From the NCBI GenBank assembly GCA_963969395.1, contig OZ017802.1, forward strand, positions 1,428,501 through 1,492,500: 64,000 nt of DNA, given 5' to 3'. Below the pieces are notes generated by a model. The model had not been told where the DNA came from. It saw only the letters and a program-made list of their open reading frames with translations, and did not search any database. The position numbers and the translations under genes were made by a program. This stretch comes from Pseudoscleropodium purum (lineage: Eukaryota > Streptophyta > Bryopsida > Hypnales > Brachytheciaceae). Shown here one piece after another: positions 10,800 to 22,384 of the stretch. Within the stretch, counting starts at the first letter, position 1. Each line of letters starts with the position of its first letter.

Positions 10800-12438
10800 T
10801 AAAGGATTCTTTTAGAGCCCAAACTAATTTAAAGCCTCTTACTTTAACTATCTTGCATCTCATATTGTTTGATTTGGATACTTATTTAGGTCAAAGCAAA
10901 GAGGCAAAATTATAACTTAAAGGGAACACAATAATCTTGAGAGGGGAATAATAACACCAACTATGATGGAAGATCTAATTTGGGAATTATAATAAAGAAT
11001 TGTAGCTTGGAACACAAAGCTAAAAATACTAAGGTTTGATGTCAAAATACATGTATCATGTGTAATAGGACTAGTAGAAAAAGTGTGTTCATGATGACTC
11101 ATTTACAATAATTGTAGAGATATATTTTTTATATCTCGGTGCTCATAGTGGCCTTTGATACTATAGCTTATTACTAGAAGACTTTATTTTTACTAATACA
11201 AATAATAAAACCTAATTTTGACCTTGATACTAAAACCATGTCATCTTCATTCTTTCCTAATATACAAACCATATATCATAATCAAACTCTTTATTTGATT
11301 TTTTTATATACCCATATTTAGCATTTAAATATTTATAATTTCTTTATATGATGTCCATAACATACAAGGTAAGGGAACTTGGACCCTTTTTGAATTGTTA
11401 AAAAATCCAATGAAAATGAAGACAATTAAATGATTAAAATCACATTCAATTTATTTTTAGGCAAATACTTTAGTGCAATTACTTTAGTGTCAATACAATA
11501 TTGTGTTGTGGAGAGTTTTCTATGAAATAAAATATCCATTATGGCAATAGAATTGTAGCATATATATTGCAAAATCAAGGGCCTTGCACTATCCAAAAGG
11601 TGGCAATGGTGCACAAAACAAGTTAGAACACTAAAGTTTGGTGCTCAAACATGACCTTTCTAATATTATAGGTATATTTTAAATAAAGCTTTAAAACTTT
11701 ATATAGTTCATTCAATCTAGTTGTTTATGACTTTTGATCAATTCTAGTAAGTTAAAAGTGTGGATTGACTAAATTCATTTGGGTCAAAGAAGATACATTT
11801 TCTGCTATTGAGGATTCCACTAATGAAGTATCCATTTCTTCTTGAAATAGTAAATGGAAAATTTTGCCATTAAAATTGAAAGAACCAAGTTTAACTTGCT
11901 AAATTAGAGTGAGAGCTATATATATGTATATATATCATCCACAACAAAAGTGTTGCAATCAAGAGTTTTAGGAGACACTTCACCTACTTCAATATATTTT
12001 GAAATGATACAAATAGACTTGGAATACCCTAAATTATTTAATCTTTCAAAGCACATTTTTTATTCAATATAGGCTATTATTTGACCCTTTCAATTTTAAG
12101 GAATGTCTATTATGTGGATGCCAATGTGTTAGAGAGAGTCAAAAGGTAGTAAAAGACTAAACCTTTGCATTAAATAATGCAACATATTTGTCAATCAAAA
12201 ATAGAAACTTGATTTGAATTACCTCAATACTAGCAATGAATTTGTTAGTGACTAATTCAAAACATATCTATGTTGCTTATAATATTGTGTATATTCTATC
12301 CGAAAAAAAATAGCCTAATTGGGATCAATGTAAATTTTTGCACTTTGTTCAAAGTACTTTGTAACATCAAACTAAATTTTTAGTTGACTTCAAATCTACT
12401 TTTTTTTATTGAAGATTTGAGTTTACTTTAGGTGTTGT
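10031..12438. other. AT-rich, no gene seen
   Basis: Apart from the TA microsatellite at 10749, I see no gene and no shared repeat here. Confidence 0.45.
10749..10798. repeat. (TA)25 microsatellite
   Basis: An uninterrupted 50-bp TA dinucleotide run. Confidence 0.97.
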
Positions 12439-13009
12439 TTAACCCCTAAAATTTCATTGTCCCTTCAAGGGACAAAATGAATTTTAGACACATTCCCATG
12501 ACCTCAATTTTTCATGAAACTTTTTGAAACTTTCTCATAGGATAGAAAATTTTATTAGCTTTCAAGGAATATAATTTTTATTTCCATCGATGTTGGGGAG
12601 CAAATGTTATGCCAAAATAACCTCAAACTAGGGGAGACCAAGCAACAAAAATATTCCATAAAAAATGAAAATAAATTTTTTAATTATATTTTCTCATAGA
12701 TTATATTTTTTTCTAAAAAATAAAAATTTGATTCATTCCATTTGGATTAGTGATATGCAAGTGATAGATTTTATTGTTTTGCAAACAATCAAAGCACTTT
12801 CTCGAAAGAAACTTTTTCTTTCACTTTGAATGCTAATATCTTTCAATCCGTACAAACATTTTACCACTTGATTTGAAAGAAGTTCAATAGAAGATCCTAT
12901 GGTTAGATTCAAGAAAAAAGTATTTTTTCCAATTTCTTAGTGCACTCAACAAAAGTGGCAATTTTGAGTGTTTTTTAACAGAAACATGACCTTGGGACTT
13001 AGGGGGCAA
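12439..13009 (-). mobile_element. Family A piggyBac-like MITE, copy A1 (internally deleted)
   Basis: Starts TTAACCCCTAAAATTTCATT and ends near GGGACTTAGGGGG. It matches A2 and A3 in inverted orientation: TTTGTCCC-type block, CCCAAGCACC equivalent, GAATGAATCAAAG equivalent, and ATCTAACCATAGG equivalent near the end. At about 570 bp against about 930 bp for A2 and A3, it lacks part of the interior. Confidence 0.7.
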
Positions 13010-13914
13010 GAGGTGATTTGTAGAAAGGAATACAAAGTGGAAATGTGTGTAATTGAGGATTTAAATATTTTAACATTTTTTTGACATGTAAAAATTGAAA
13101 TGTGTGAATAATTTAACTATGATTTTAAGGAATGATGAAAGCAAAACTAAATCAATTATAACACAGCTTTAAATGATGTCAACATTAGTAGAGCAATTTT
13201 TTTTTTCAATTCACCATGTTTGGTCCAATATTCACATTAAAAAATTCTATACTATGCAATGAATGAACTCTAAATTTTGCTTAAATATAAATTCACAAGT
13301 TGCTCATATATCAAGACATCAAAATGTCGAAACTCCACATATTGAGGTTTGTCACCAACAATCCCCTTATGAAATCTTGTAAAACCATCTTCTAAATCGA
13401 CCAAATTTAAAGCCTTGGGATGTACATAATATGTCGGCAATGATTTATGATATATAAAAAAAGTCTCAAATTATTTTAAAATCAAATCCATGTTAATTTT
13501 ACAAATTAATTCATTTCTTCCAAGGAAATCATTACTTTTGGTGCTTCATCAACAATTTGGGCATGTGGAATTTGGTGAATATTTTATTATTTATTTTTTC
13601 AAAATTTGCAGGATTAAGTGTTGAATTGAATATCATTTGGAATATATTCAAAGGCATTCATATTTGTAATTAGCTATAAAAGATTGTTATACACGCATGA
13701 AATTATCACATCTAAAATTCATTTAATAATTATAATAAAAATGTTTAAACGTAGCTTAGTAGAAGAATTAAAATTAGTAGGATTATTAATTTGAAAGACA
13801 AACTTTAGGTCAAACTTGGTTTAGCTAATATATGATAATGTATATTTTGTAATGACAAATATATAGTGCCCTAAGGTAATCTACTTTTAAAGCAATCACT
13901 TAAGAATTGATTGC

Positions 13915-14178
13915 CATTAGAGGATTTTCTGGGATCCGGGAGGGCTATGAGTTCCCAAACATTCTTTGACTGTGAACTCGTTGAAACTTGTTGCCTGACG
14001 TGGTGAAGCGACTACCATGTCATTTACCAAAACAAAAAATTAAAACTTTTGTTTTTCATTTTAAGAAATTTAATTTAATTTTTTATTTTGATAGTGTGGC
14101 GTTCTCTTCACTGTGAGGAGAACTACAAGGAGGACCAACTTAAAACGACCTTTTTTAACCCTAAAAAATCCTATAATG
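13915..14178. mobile_element. Family H MITE, copy H2
   Basis: Starts CATTAGAGGATTTTCTGGG and ends AAAAAATCCTATAATG, about 264 bp. Core motifs GACGTGGTGAAGCGACTACC and ATGTCATT are shared with other H copies. No coding capacity is seen. Confidence 0.7.
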
Positions 14179-14400
14179 CTTTGGGAGAAGCTAAATTTTT
14201 TGAAACAAATTTTTGTGAATTTTCATAGGAATAAAAATGGAATTTACATCTAACACAAGTCATTTTATACTTTTTAGACCTTTATAGAACTAGTTACGGA
14301 TTTTTGAAGTTGAAACACAATGGGTACTAAAAGCAACCACCTCTTGAAATATATACTACAATTACATTAAAGAAAGCAAAATGTACCTCTGTGTCATGAT
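14179..14400 (+). repeat. Dispersed repeat family G, copy G1
   Basis: Shares an ordered set of words with G2 (31.0 kb) and G3 (46.4 kb): a GGAATTKRCATCTAACWCAAGT-type block, a TTWTGAAGTTGAA-type block and CCACCTCYTRWAA just before a TACACT-like word. The ends were not resolved. A TTAACCCTTTAGTGACC motif follows at 14406 and may be the end of another piggyBac-like fragment. Confidence 0.5.
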
Positions 14401-15633
14401 CGCTTTTAACCCTTTAGTGACCGGTTGACCACTTTTGGGTCGAATTTTGGATTCTTTGTCTTTTATAGCTCTCAATACATGGTATTTGAAAGAACCCAAA
14501 GAGTAATGCAAATAGAGCTTTAGCATGTGTTCCAAACAAAACTAGTTTCAAAAAATTTTGTGCAATGACAAGATAGTCGTACTTGTCTAAAGACAAGAGG
14601 GGTGACCTGAGTCATACCTTCTAAGTCGCATATATATTTAGCAACTCATTTGATTTTATTTGAAATTGATGCCTAAGAACAATAGAAATGTTGCCTAGTA
14701 ACTTTATGAATTGTGGAGACATGTTTCAAAAGTTATGGGTAATAATATGTAATGCTACTTCAATTGAAGGCTATTTCAATGCATCTCACTTTAAAGATCA
14801 CTCACAACAAATTGCACTGTCAGATCATGTTCATTTTTTGTTCTTATGACGAATAAAGCCTACGACACCAATTCCTATGGTCTAATCTAAAATTACTTCC
14901 TTGGAGTAGTGATGAAATTTCCCTTTTCTAGATTTGTATTCAAAAATTGTGCTTGCCCCTCAATTAGCCATGGTCACTAGAAGGTTGAAGCCCAATCACT
15001 TTTAGAGCAAACTATCAGTGCTTTAAAGACAAATAGGCATGACTTGACCAAAGATTTTGAGGTCACATGATTAAAGTGATGAAATGAAGTATTGATGAAT
15101 AAAAACATGAAGTGAAGCCTTAGCAAAAACCATGAAATAAAGCCACAATTTAGCCATAGTAAAGCCAAACAAATAAAAGAAAAAAAGAAACCATAATATA
15201 GGCATGGAATCAATAGAATCGTAATGTCACACAACTCAAACCATGAAATGAAGGCATACGAGTGTAGTCACAACTATTGCTTCAAATAATTTTAGTGCCC
15301 CTTCACCCACAATTGCATTATTTAAATAAAAATAAATGAATAAAAATATCTTAGATCTTTTGAAAAATGAAGAGCTATTTTTTGGCTCAAATTATTTTAT
15401 ACTTTATTCTATATATTCAATTAATTTGTGCATTCTTTCATCCACAATGGCATTTTTTTCATTATTTTATTTTGTAATGAAAATAAACAAGGGCTTAGTT
15501 TTTCTTTGTGCTTCTAGTGATGAACAATTGCTGCTTTAAATTTGTAGTTCAATTGTAATGGTGTAGAAATTGTTGTATTGTGTTACAAATATTCAACATC
15601 TATTCAGTTTTAGAAAAAGTAACCGCACCTCTT
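14401..15633. other. AT-rich, mostly unassigned
   Basis: Begins with TTAACCCTTTAGTGACCGG (14406), which resembles a piggyBac-like terminus without a visible partner. No gene is seen. The region at 15000-15260 repeats CATGAAATGAAG-like words. Confidence 0.35.
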
Positions 15634-16935
15634 TTATCCCTATAGTCTTGATGCCAATTTTTCTTTAAAAAACACTCAAAACTACCACTTCTAGAATAAA
15701 GAGAAAATTTTTTAATGTTTTATTTTTAAAATATCCAACTTTAGGATCTTTGAAAATACTTGTATGTAAATATATGAAAGAAATTTCAGAAAGTTTAACC
15801 AAGTGGTTGCTAAAGGTCCAACATGCATTTTTTGGCAACATAGCAACTTTGGTAGGTTAGTATGAATGAGGATTTTCATATTTTAGAGAAAGTGTGGAAA
15901 AAGATTATATTTCATATGCACTACATTTTGTGATATTTGGATAAATGAGTCAAAAGTTAAAGCCTAATATGGTGTGTGTTTTTGTAAATGGGCAATCCAA
16001 GTAAATCATAAAAATTCTTTTTTTCAAAAATAAAAATTCGTAATTAGTTTTCTATATTTATATGTACATAGAAAACTTTGGATCATTCAATTTTGATCAA
16101 TGAGATGAAAGTCATGAAGAGTTTTTGTTTGTTGGCAATTTTGGATTTGCTATTCTAAATAAAATTTCAAAGTCCCTTATTTAACCGAATTTTCCATATT
16201 TTAGGAAAATAAATAAAAACATTAGGTGTAGATTGTTTATAACAACATTACAAACATAGGGTTTTTATTTTTCAATTCCATAATTAAATTCTTAATAATT
16301 ATATATTTTGAATCGTTCTCTATTTTTTTTCTACTTGCTATTTTTTTCCTATACGTTGTACAATTCCAAATGATATGAAAGTTTTCAAGTATGCAACCAA
16401 CTTGCTTTGAAGAATGAATCTAGAAAAGCATCACCATTTTGGACATTTTTTCATACAAATGTGACTTTGTAAATTACAATTGCCCAATTTTTTTTTGTTG
16501 GGTCCAGAAAAGGATTTTGTCAATTTAAATGCTAATATCTTGCAATCTACATAGTGGAAATTTCTGAAATTTTTTCCTACATCTTCTCCAGGGTTGACGA
16601 ATCTCAATGTCCGTCCCAAAATAGCGTCTGTTTTCCGAACGTCCAGACGCAGCGTCCCTCCCACCGTCGGAAGGTGGACGGGGGCGGATGGGGGCGGACG
16701 GGGCGGACGATGTCCGCGAATGTTAGCGGACGCTGTGGACACAGTGGACGCGTCCATACATCCCGGACGTCCGGACGTCCTGTCAACCCTGATCTTCTCA
16801 AACTAGTAGACTACAAGATCCCATGATTACATGTGTTCAAAAATGGGTTTTTTTTCTAAAATTTGAAACTTGTACAAGAAATGACAGTTTTGGAGTGTTT
16901 TGGGTACAACATAATCAAGGAACTTTAGGGGTTAA
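15634..16935 (+). mobile_element. Family B piggyBac-like MITE, copy B1
   Basis: Left end TTAT-CCCTATAGTCTTGATGCC, right end GGAACTTTAGGGG-TTAA. It aligns along most of its length with B2 (55.3-56.3 kb) and, inverted, with B3 (41.1-42.0 kb). Shared blocks include GGACATTTTTTCATACAAAT, TTTTTTTCCTATA, TTTTCAATTCCATAA and AGAAATGA-AGTTTTGGAG. Without the 203-bp hAT insertion and one 8-bp duplication it would be about 1.09 kb. It has no coding capacity. Confidence 0.85.
16589..16791. mobile_element. hAT-type MITE, 203 bp, GC-rich, inserted in B1
   Basis: Perfect 10-bp terminal inverted repeats CAGGGTTGAC (16589-16598) and GTCAACCCTG (16782-16791), flanked by an exact 8-bp duplication ATCTTCTC (16581-16588 and 16792-16799). 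An 8-bp duplication and a CAGGG start are the established hAT signature. The interior is packed with GGACG/CGTCC words, as expected of subterminal transposase-binding motifs. The related B2 and B3 elements lack the insertion, and B2 shows the empty site (ATATTTTCAAACTAGTGTAC). Confidence 0.93.
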
Positions 16936-17451
16936 GGTTACTTTAGGTGCCTTTAGAAATAAGAATATATAGAATAGAGTACTTTAAATTTAATAAGATG
17001 GATTTTTAGATCATGAAGGAATTCATTTGATTTTAAGATACAAGTAGACACATTGAAGTTGGTGTTAGATTACAATAATTACAATTGATTGTAGCTTGGT
17101 TACATAACTACATCATATAATTCTTTGCTTAAAATATATACATTATAAATATGAGAGCTCAGAGTCAATTTTTGGTATGACACCAGTAGCCTACCAGATC
17201 AGTGCACAGTCAGCTCTTCATGCCAATAGTACTCCCCACTCTAAGTTATAAAATTGCGAAGGAAGGAGGTAACCAAAATAATTCAGAGCTTGTGTGTTGG
17301 GTGATGTACAACAATCATGCAGAGAGAGAGAGAGAGATTGAAGCTGAATGATCTCCTCACAATTCAGAACAAGCTTTTTTTTACAAGTATTTCATATATA
17401 CATTATAAGTTAGTATGAAGGAAAAGAATCCATACCTTAAGTTAGTCTCTT

Positions 17452-17672
17452 TTGTTTTGTTACATTGAGATCTCACCTTGACCATGAGTCCCCCTGTTGT
17501 GTTCTTCATATTGCTGAAAAGCTCTCTGTGAGAAGGGGTGCACATGTTTTGATTCGTGGCGTTTGGATTTATGGTGTGAAAGTTATTGAATTTTGAAGTT
17601 TTTATGAATTAAAAAAAATTAGAAAATTACTATTATTGTTATTTTGGTTGTGGCAACAACACATTGCACACT
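17452..17672 (+). repeat. Dispersed repeat family J, copy J1
   Basis: Matches 46190-46400 in inverted orientation, from TTACATTGAGATCTC through GAAAGTTATTGAATTTTGAA and TTTTTATGAATTAAAAAAAA to TTGTGGCAACAA. The family's ends and class are unresolved. Confidence 0.6.
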
Positions 17673-18266
17673 AGTCTATACCTCAAATGAGGATGTTTGA
17701 TTTGATGTGTGATAAGTAACCACTATGATTTAAAGTCTAGTTTAATAGTAATGAAATGGGACAACAATCTTTTTATATAATTGTATGAATCAAAAGTATA
17801 TTTTTCCATGGCTTATGTCCACATTGATTCCATTCATATAAAAACATACAAAGACATTGCCCTTCCAAGGATAAATTCTTTAAACATATTAAAATTTAGA
17901 AGTAACATGTTGGAGCCATGGGAGTGGCAAGTGATGCCAATACCATAACAAGGTAGAACTTTCATATTATTAGACATAACCTCCATGGTGAATTTTATTC
18001 CATAGTATTCAAAATACTATTCAAAATTTTATTCAAGTTTTAGAAAAAGGTACATCATAACTCTAAAGCAACTTTGTATTATGGAAAATTCATGTCTCTC
18101 TTTATCCATTAATAAAATCATCTTTTAAAAAATTGAGTCTTTGGGATGTTTAGTTTTTCAAAGGTTTGTACTTGAGTTTACATTTGAATACATGTTCAAA
18201 ATTTAAAGAATTATTTAATATCTGAAATCTTTCATCAATATGATTGGATAGGAACTCAAAGTGCTT

Positions 18267-18357
18267 CAACAATAAATTTTGGTCTCAAGCAAGATGGATT
18301 ATTCTGCCAACATGCGAAGGGCTTTTCCATCTTGTTTGAGACCAAAATTTATTGTTG
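18267..18357. repeat. Near-perfect hairpin, 32-bp arms
   Basis: The left arm at 18267-18298 begins CAACAATAAATTTTGGTCTC. The right arm at 18326-18357 is its reverse complement at 31 of 32 positions. The loop is 27 nt. Transcribed, it would give a strong stem suitable in size for a small-RNA precursor. A very small foldback transposon remnant is equally possible. No transcription evidence is available from sequence alone. Confidence 0.85.
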
Positions 18358-20430
18358 CCTATATAATATGGGATGAATGATTTGGGTAGAATGGCATGGA
18401 GGCATAAACTTGCAATTTGCAAGGCATATTTAGAGTATGTTGGTAAGTAGATTGAGAACTTTGACTTTGAGCAGTGTAGATCCATCTTTTTTTGAGTGTA
18501 TGCCAAGGACTTTTGCATTTTTGGTGTCAATGTAATATGCTCTATTGTATAAGTTTATAATGAAATGGTCCAATTTGTGTGAAATTAAGTAAGCCAATAT
18601 TTTATTCAACAAAATAGGTTTGGCATTTTTAGACAAGCTTTGGTGACTTTGTATTTTTTATTTACATTTTAATATTTTTGATATAGTCCAAAATCATCCT
18701 TTCACTCATTAACTTCTATTTAGTGCAATCCCAATAGAAATTGCAAAATTTATAATTGATGTTTTTTGGAAGTAAATTTGGGGCAATTGACCTATTAAGA
18801 AATTTTGCTTATTTTTTGTCAAAAATAGAGATTTGATTTTTGAATGTAAATGTGTGCTCTCGAAGCTATTAATAATTATTTATTTATTTTTATGAAATGA
18901 AAGTTATAAAAAATTTCATTTGGAGAGACAATTATAGCATTCCTTTACAAAAGGTTTGTTGAACTCAATTTGAACTCAATTTTTGATCATTTAAGAAAAT
19001 AAAATATAAAGGAAGATTTAGCTTATACATTTGCACAATTTGCATTGTCATTCTTCAATTATTTATTTGAGTCAATAGGTTTGAATGTTTCTTGTTAATT
19101 TGAGCAATATGTTATACCAAAAATTGTAGAATTTTAATTTTTTTTACATATACTAAACTTATTTCTTTGATATGATATCTCCACTCAAATTTTAGGGCAT
19201 TCAAAAATATAAGTAAAAATGTCTGCTAGTAACTTTGTAAAACAGGGAAGTTGATTTTTACTATTCTTCTTTCTTGAATCCAATTACTTCATTTGGAATC
19301 TCAACATTCAACTCTAAGCTTAAAAAAATTCAATTTTATTTTCAATTTTAAAGATGAATATATTCTATTACCTCCGAGGAAAACCTAACCATCAAAGAAC
19401 AATTAGAAATTAATGTACGCTTCTATAAAGTCAATTTTATAAGGGATGTTTTTGAAATTGAAGGTGGAAATATGTATTTTCTTTTTAAGACTATAATTTT
19501 ACAAGGTTATATTACATCCAAATTGTTTAAAGTAATTGTAGCTAATTGTGACATATTTCTAAAACATACCCTTGTATATTCTTGCCTAAACATACAATCA
19601 CCAATTATGATCCATTTGGATATACCTATCTTCAAAAGTTTAAAAGTTTGTGTTTTTTTTAATATAATTTTCAACAGATGCATTAAAAAAGAATCTAAGA
19701 TCCATTTTGACTACCATCAAGATCCAATAACATCTTTTATAATTTATACTCAAATTAGGGAGAATCTAGGTTTTATTACTATAATTATTGCAATATTTGA
19801 ATCATTAAAAATATTTTGAGAGACACTATAGGTTTGCAAAGCCTATATAGTTGACCTATCTCAACAAATTTCATTCAAATTGGGTTTGAATCCAATTACC
19901 TAGGTGAGGCAAGATGATCCATTGTCATTTGCTTAGTTGTTGAATATTATGAATAGTGATTGGATATGCAAATTTTCTTTAAAACCAGACAGAAAATTTT
20001 AAAAATCACATGTAATTGGTCAACTCATTCTCAAGTAGAAAAAGATACATTATAGTTGGTCCAAGTAAAATATATAGCTTTCCATTGTCATCTCTAGGAG
20101 TTATCCAAGAGTAGTCCATTAGGTTTCTGATGTAGCTCTTTTAACTCTCTATTTGGTTGCAACTGTAATCTAAAAGCATCCCTCATAATTAAGAATAATG
20201 AATGAATTTTTTGCTATTTATTGAAATAACATGGATGGTGTTCATTGGAGTCATAGAATCTTGATTTTTCATTCCAATTCCAAACCCTTGATCCTAAAAG
20301 GATAGACTAGTCATTGTGGACATCATCTTTTTTGGTAGTATGTGAATCTTTTGCTAAAAACACTCATCAGAAGTCAAACTACTAAACATGACCTCCTTTT
20401 TCACATAAAATTTTAAAGATGAACATATGC

Positions 20431-21140
20431 ACTTCATGTCCACGACATCCTTCTAGGATTACCTTTCAACTCCAATTTTACACTAGAGTTGTAGATTAGG
20501 ACGAAGGTGATTTGGGGTCTATATACCTCAACAAATTTGAGCCCAATTTTTATAGCCATGATTGACCTCTACTCTGTAGCATTGTGGACTAAAATTGTAC
20601 CAGAGACGAGGATAATTATACTTTACACTATTGACTTCCATAGAAGGATTCTTTGTCATCCATTGGACACTTCATGTCTACGGCATCTTTTAGGGTTAAC
20701 TTTCAACTCCAATTCCACACTAGAGTTGTGAACTAGGATGGAGGCGATTTTAGGTTTATGTACCTTAGCCAAGTTGGGTCCAATTTGATAGCCATGATTG
20801 ACTTCCACTTTGGACCAAACCAGTACTAGAGATGAGGGAAATGATATTTCTCATTTTGATCTTCCATAGAAGGATTCTTTGTCATCCATCAGATACTTCA
20901 TGTCCACGGCATCCTTCTACCGAGGGTTAACTTTCAACCCCAATTCCACACTGCAGTTGTGAATGGGGTATGGAGGCGATTTTAGGTCTGCTGGCCTAAA
21001 CTCGTTTAGGCCTAATTATTATTTTTTTTTAAATTTAAAATTTTGATTCAAATGGGGAGGGCCCAATTTGATTTGATAGCCATGATGGCCAGACCTCCCC
21101 TTTGTAGCTGAATTTGGACCCCTACTGTACCCATGACGGG
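20431..21140 (+). repeat. Three tandem units of about 226-238 bp
   Basis: Units start at about 20431, 20669 and 20895, each with ACTTCATGTC(C/T)ACGGCATC. Each then carries TTTCAACYCCAATT, GAGGCGATTTTAGGT-like, ATAGCCATGATTGAC and (in the first two) CCATAGAAGGATTCTTTGTC. The third is interrupted near 21000-21055 by an AT-rich stretch and ends in a small GC-rich patch. Periodicity is seen directly; the function is unknown. Confidence 0.8.
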
Positions 21141-21601
21141 GGGCTGCAAGGGTGTGCTAATCCGCGTAGTTTTGCAGCAAAGTACCATTGACTTGTGCTT
21201 TTGGCTCCGAGTATGGAGTGCCACATCATTTAATGCTTCCTTCCTTCCTTCCAAAGCTTGGGCTTGCCAGTTGTTCTGTCAACCCATGGGCATGTGGGAC
21301 TGGGGCCCCTGGAACCGACTCAAATCATCATAACATATCTTTCCTGCAGCTCCAGTCAAAAAGTAAAAGAAAATGTTTTCTTTTTTAAGGAAAAGGAAAT
21401 GAAGTTATGGACACGGAATCTGGAGAGACTGGACCCTGTCTCAGGATCTGTGCTATCAATTTTATCTCTGCTCCATTTCAGTATTGTTTTATTATTTTTC
21501 AATTATTTCTCTACTCAGTCTTGGTACAAACAAACAAACAAACAAAGAAGGACGGACGGATTGGAGGGAGTTCCATGCCCACAGGGATAACCCCAAAAAC
21601 G

Positions 21602-22261
21602 TTCACCCTAAATACCCTACCCCTGTTTCGAGCTTTTAAGAATTTGCAATAAAATTGAAAAAAAAAGTCAACATTTTGAACAGTTGTTTCAATTTTTTTT
21701 AATTGTATTCGTACATATTCAAACTAGATATCAGTAACAGATCACACAAGAATAGAATATACAACAATATCACTCAAGGATTGAAAGATTATAATGTTTG
21801 ATCATAAAGGTATTAAAATTGGGAAAGTGATTTGAAGTCTTTCAATCTTCTTTTGACATGTCAAATTTTAAAAACTAGGCACCAAAAAAATATGAGGTTA
21901 AAAGATGTAACATGGATAATCCCAATCAATTTTTGACTTCTCAAAATCTCTTCTACATTTAAAAAAAAATGAATTTCTTATATGAATTTTTCTTTGAGAT
22001 CTAGTGTATTTAAGACTCATTTCCAAGAGCTCTCAACATTATATAAAGTCAAGATTACAATGTACACCTTTATACAAAATTTTGAATACAAAAATCATAA
22101 TAAATCATTTTTTAAATCGGATTTTTTTAATGCTAAAACTAAACTTCAAAAAGGAACTTTCAAAAACATAAAATAATAAAGATAGCAACTTAGTTAGTTT
22201 TTATTTAACTTTGAAGTATTGTTGACACTAGAATTTGGTGCCTCAAGCATTTAGGGATTAA
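21602..22261 (+). mobile_element. Family E piggyBac-like MITE, copy E1
   Basis: Left end TTCA-CCCTAAATACCC, right end CATTTAGGGA-TTAA. It is collinear with E2 through AAAGTCAACATTTT, ATTATAATGTTTGATCA, AAAAAATATGAGGTT, GATCTAGTGTATTTA, CTCATTTCCAAGAGC and GAATTTGGTGCCTCA. About 660 bp, with no coding capacity. Confidence 0.85.
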
Positions 22262-22325
22262 CAATCTTTAGAGGATAAAAGTTGAGTCAATCTATTTTAT
22301 TTGCATTTCCTAGATTTTTGGCTCA

Positions 22326-22334
<9 letters not shown>

Positions 22335-22357
<23 letters not shown>
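22335..22357. repeat. TA microsatellite
   Basis: A TA run of about 11 units at the left edge of the ACAAATTGTC-rich segment. A CT run follows at about 22592-22605. Confidence 0.9.
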
Positions 22358-22384
22358 TGTAGACATGCAAATTTTTTTGGATTT

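Larger units (their letters stand above)
16936..20430. other. AT-rich, no gene seen apart from repeats listed
   Basis: Contains J1, an (AG)8 run at 17321-17336 and the hairpin at 18267. A + strand ORF at 19472-19819 (115 codons) is AT-driven and hydrophobic, with no recognisable domain. Confidence 0.4.

Noticed and set aside
14406..14640. TTAACCCTTTAGTGACC as a complete piggyBac-like element
   Set aside because: Only one end is visible; no matching GGG-TTAA end within a plausible distance.
19472..19819. 115-codon hydrophobic ORF
   Set aside because: Rich in Ile, Phe, Lys and Asn, as random AT-rich DNA gives; no membrane protein family recognised.
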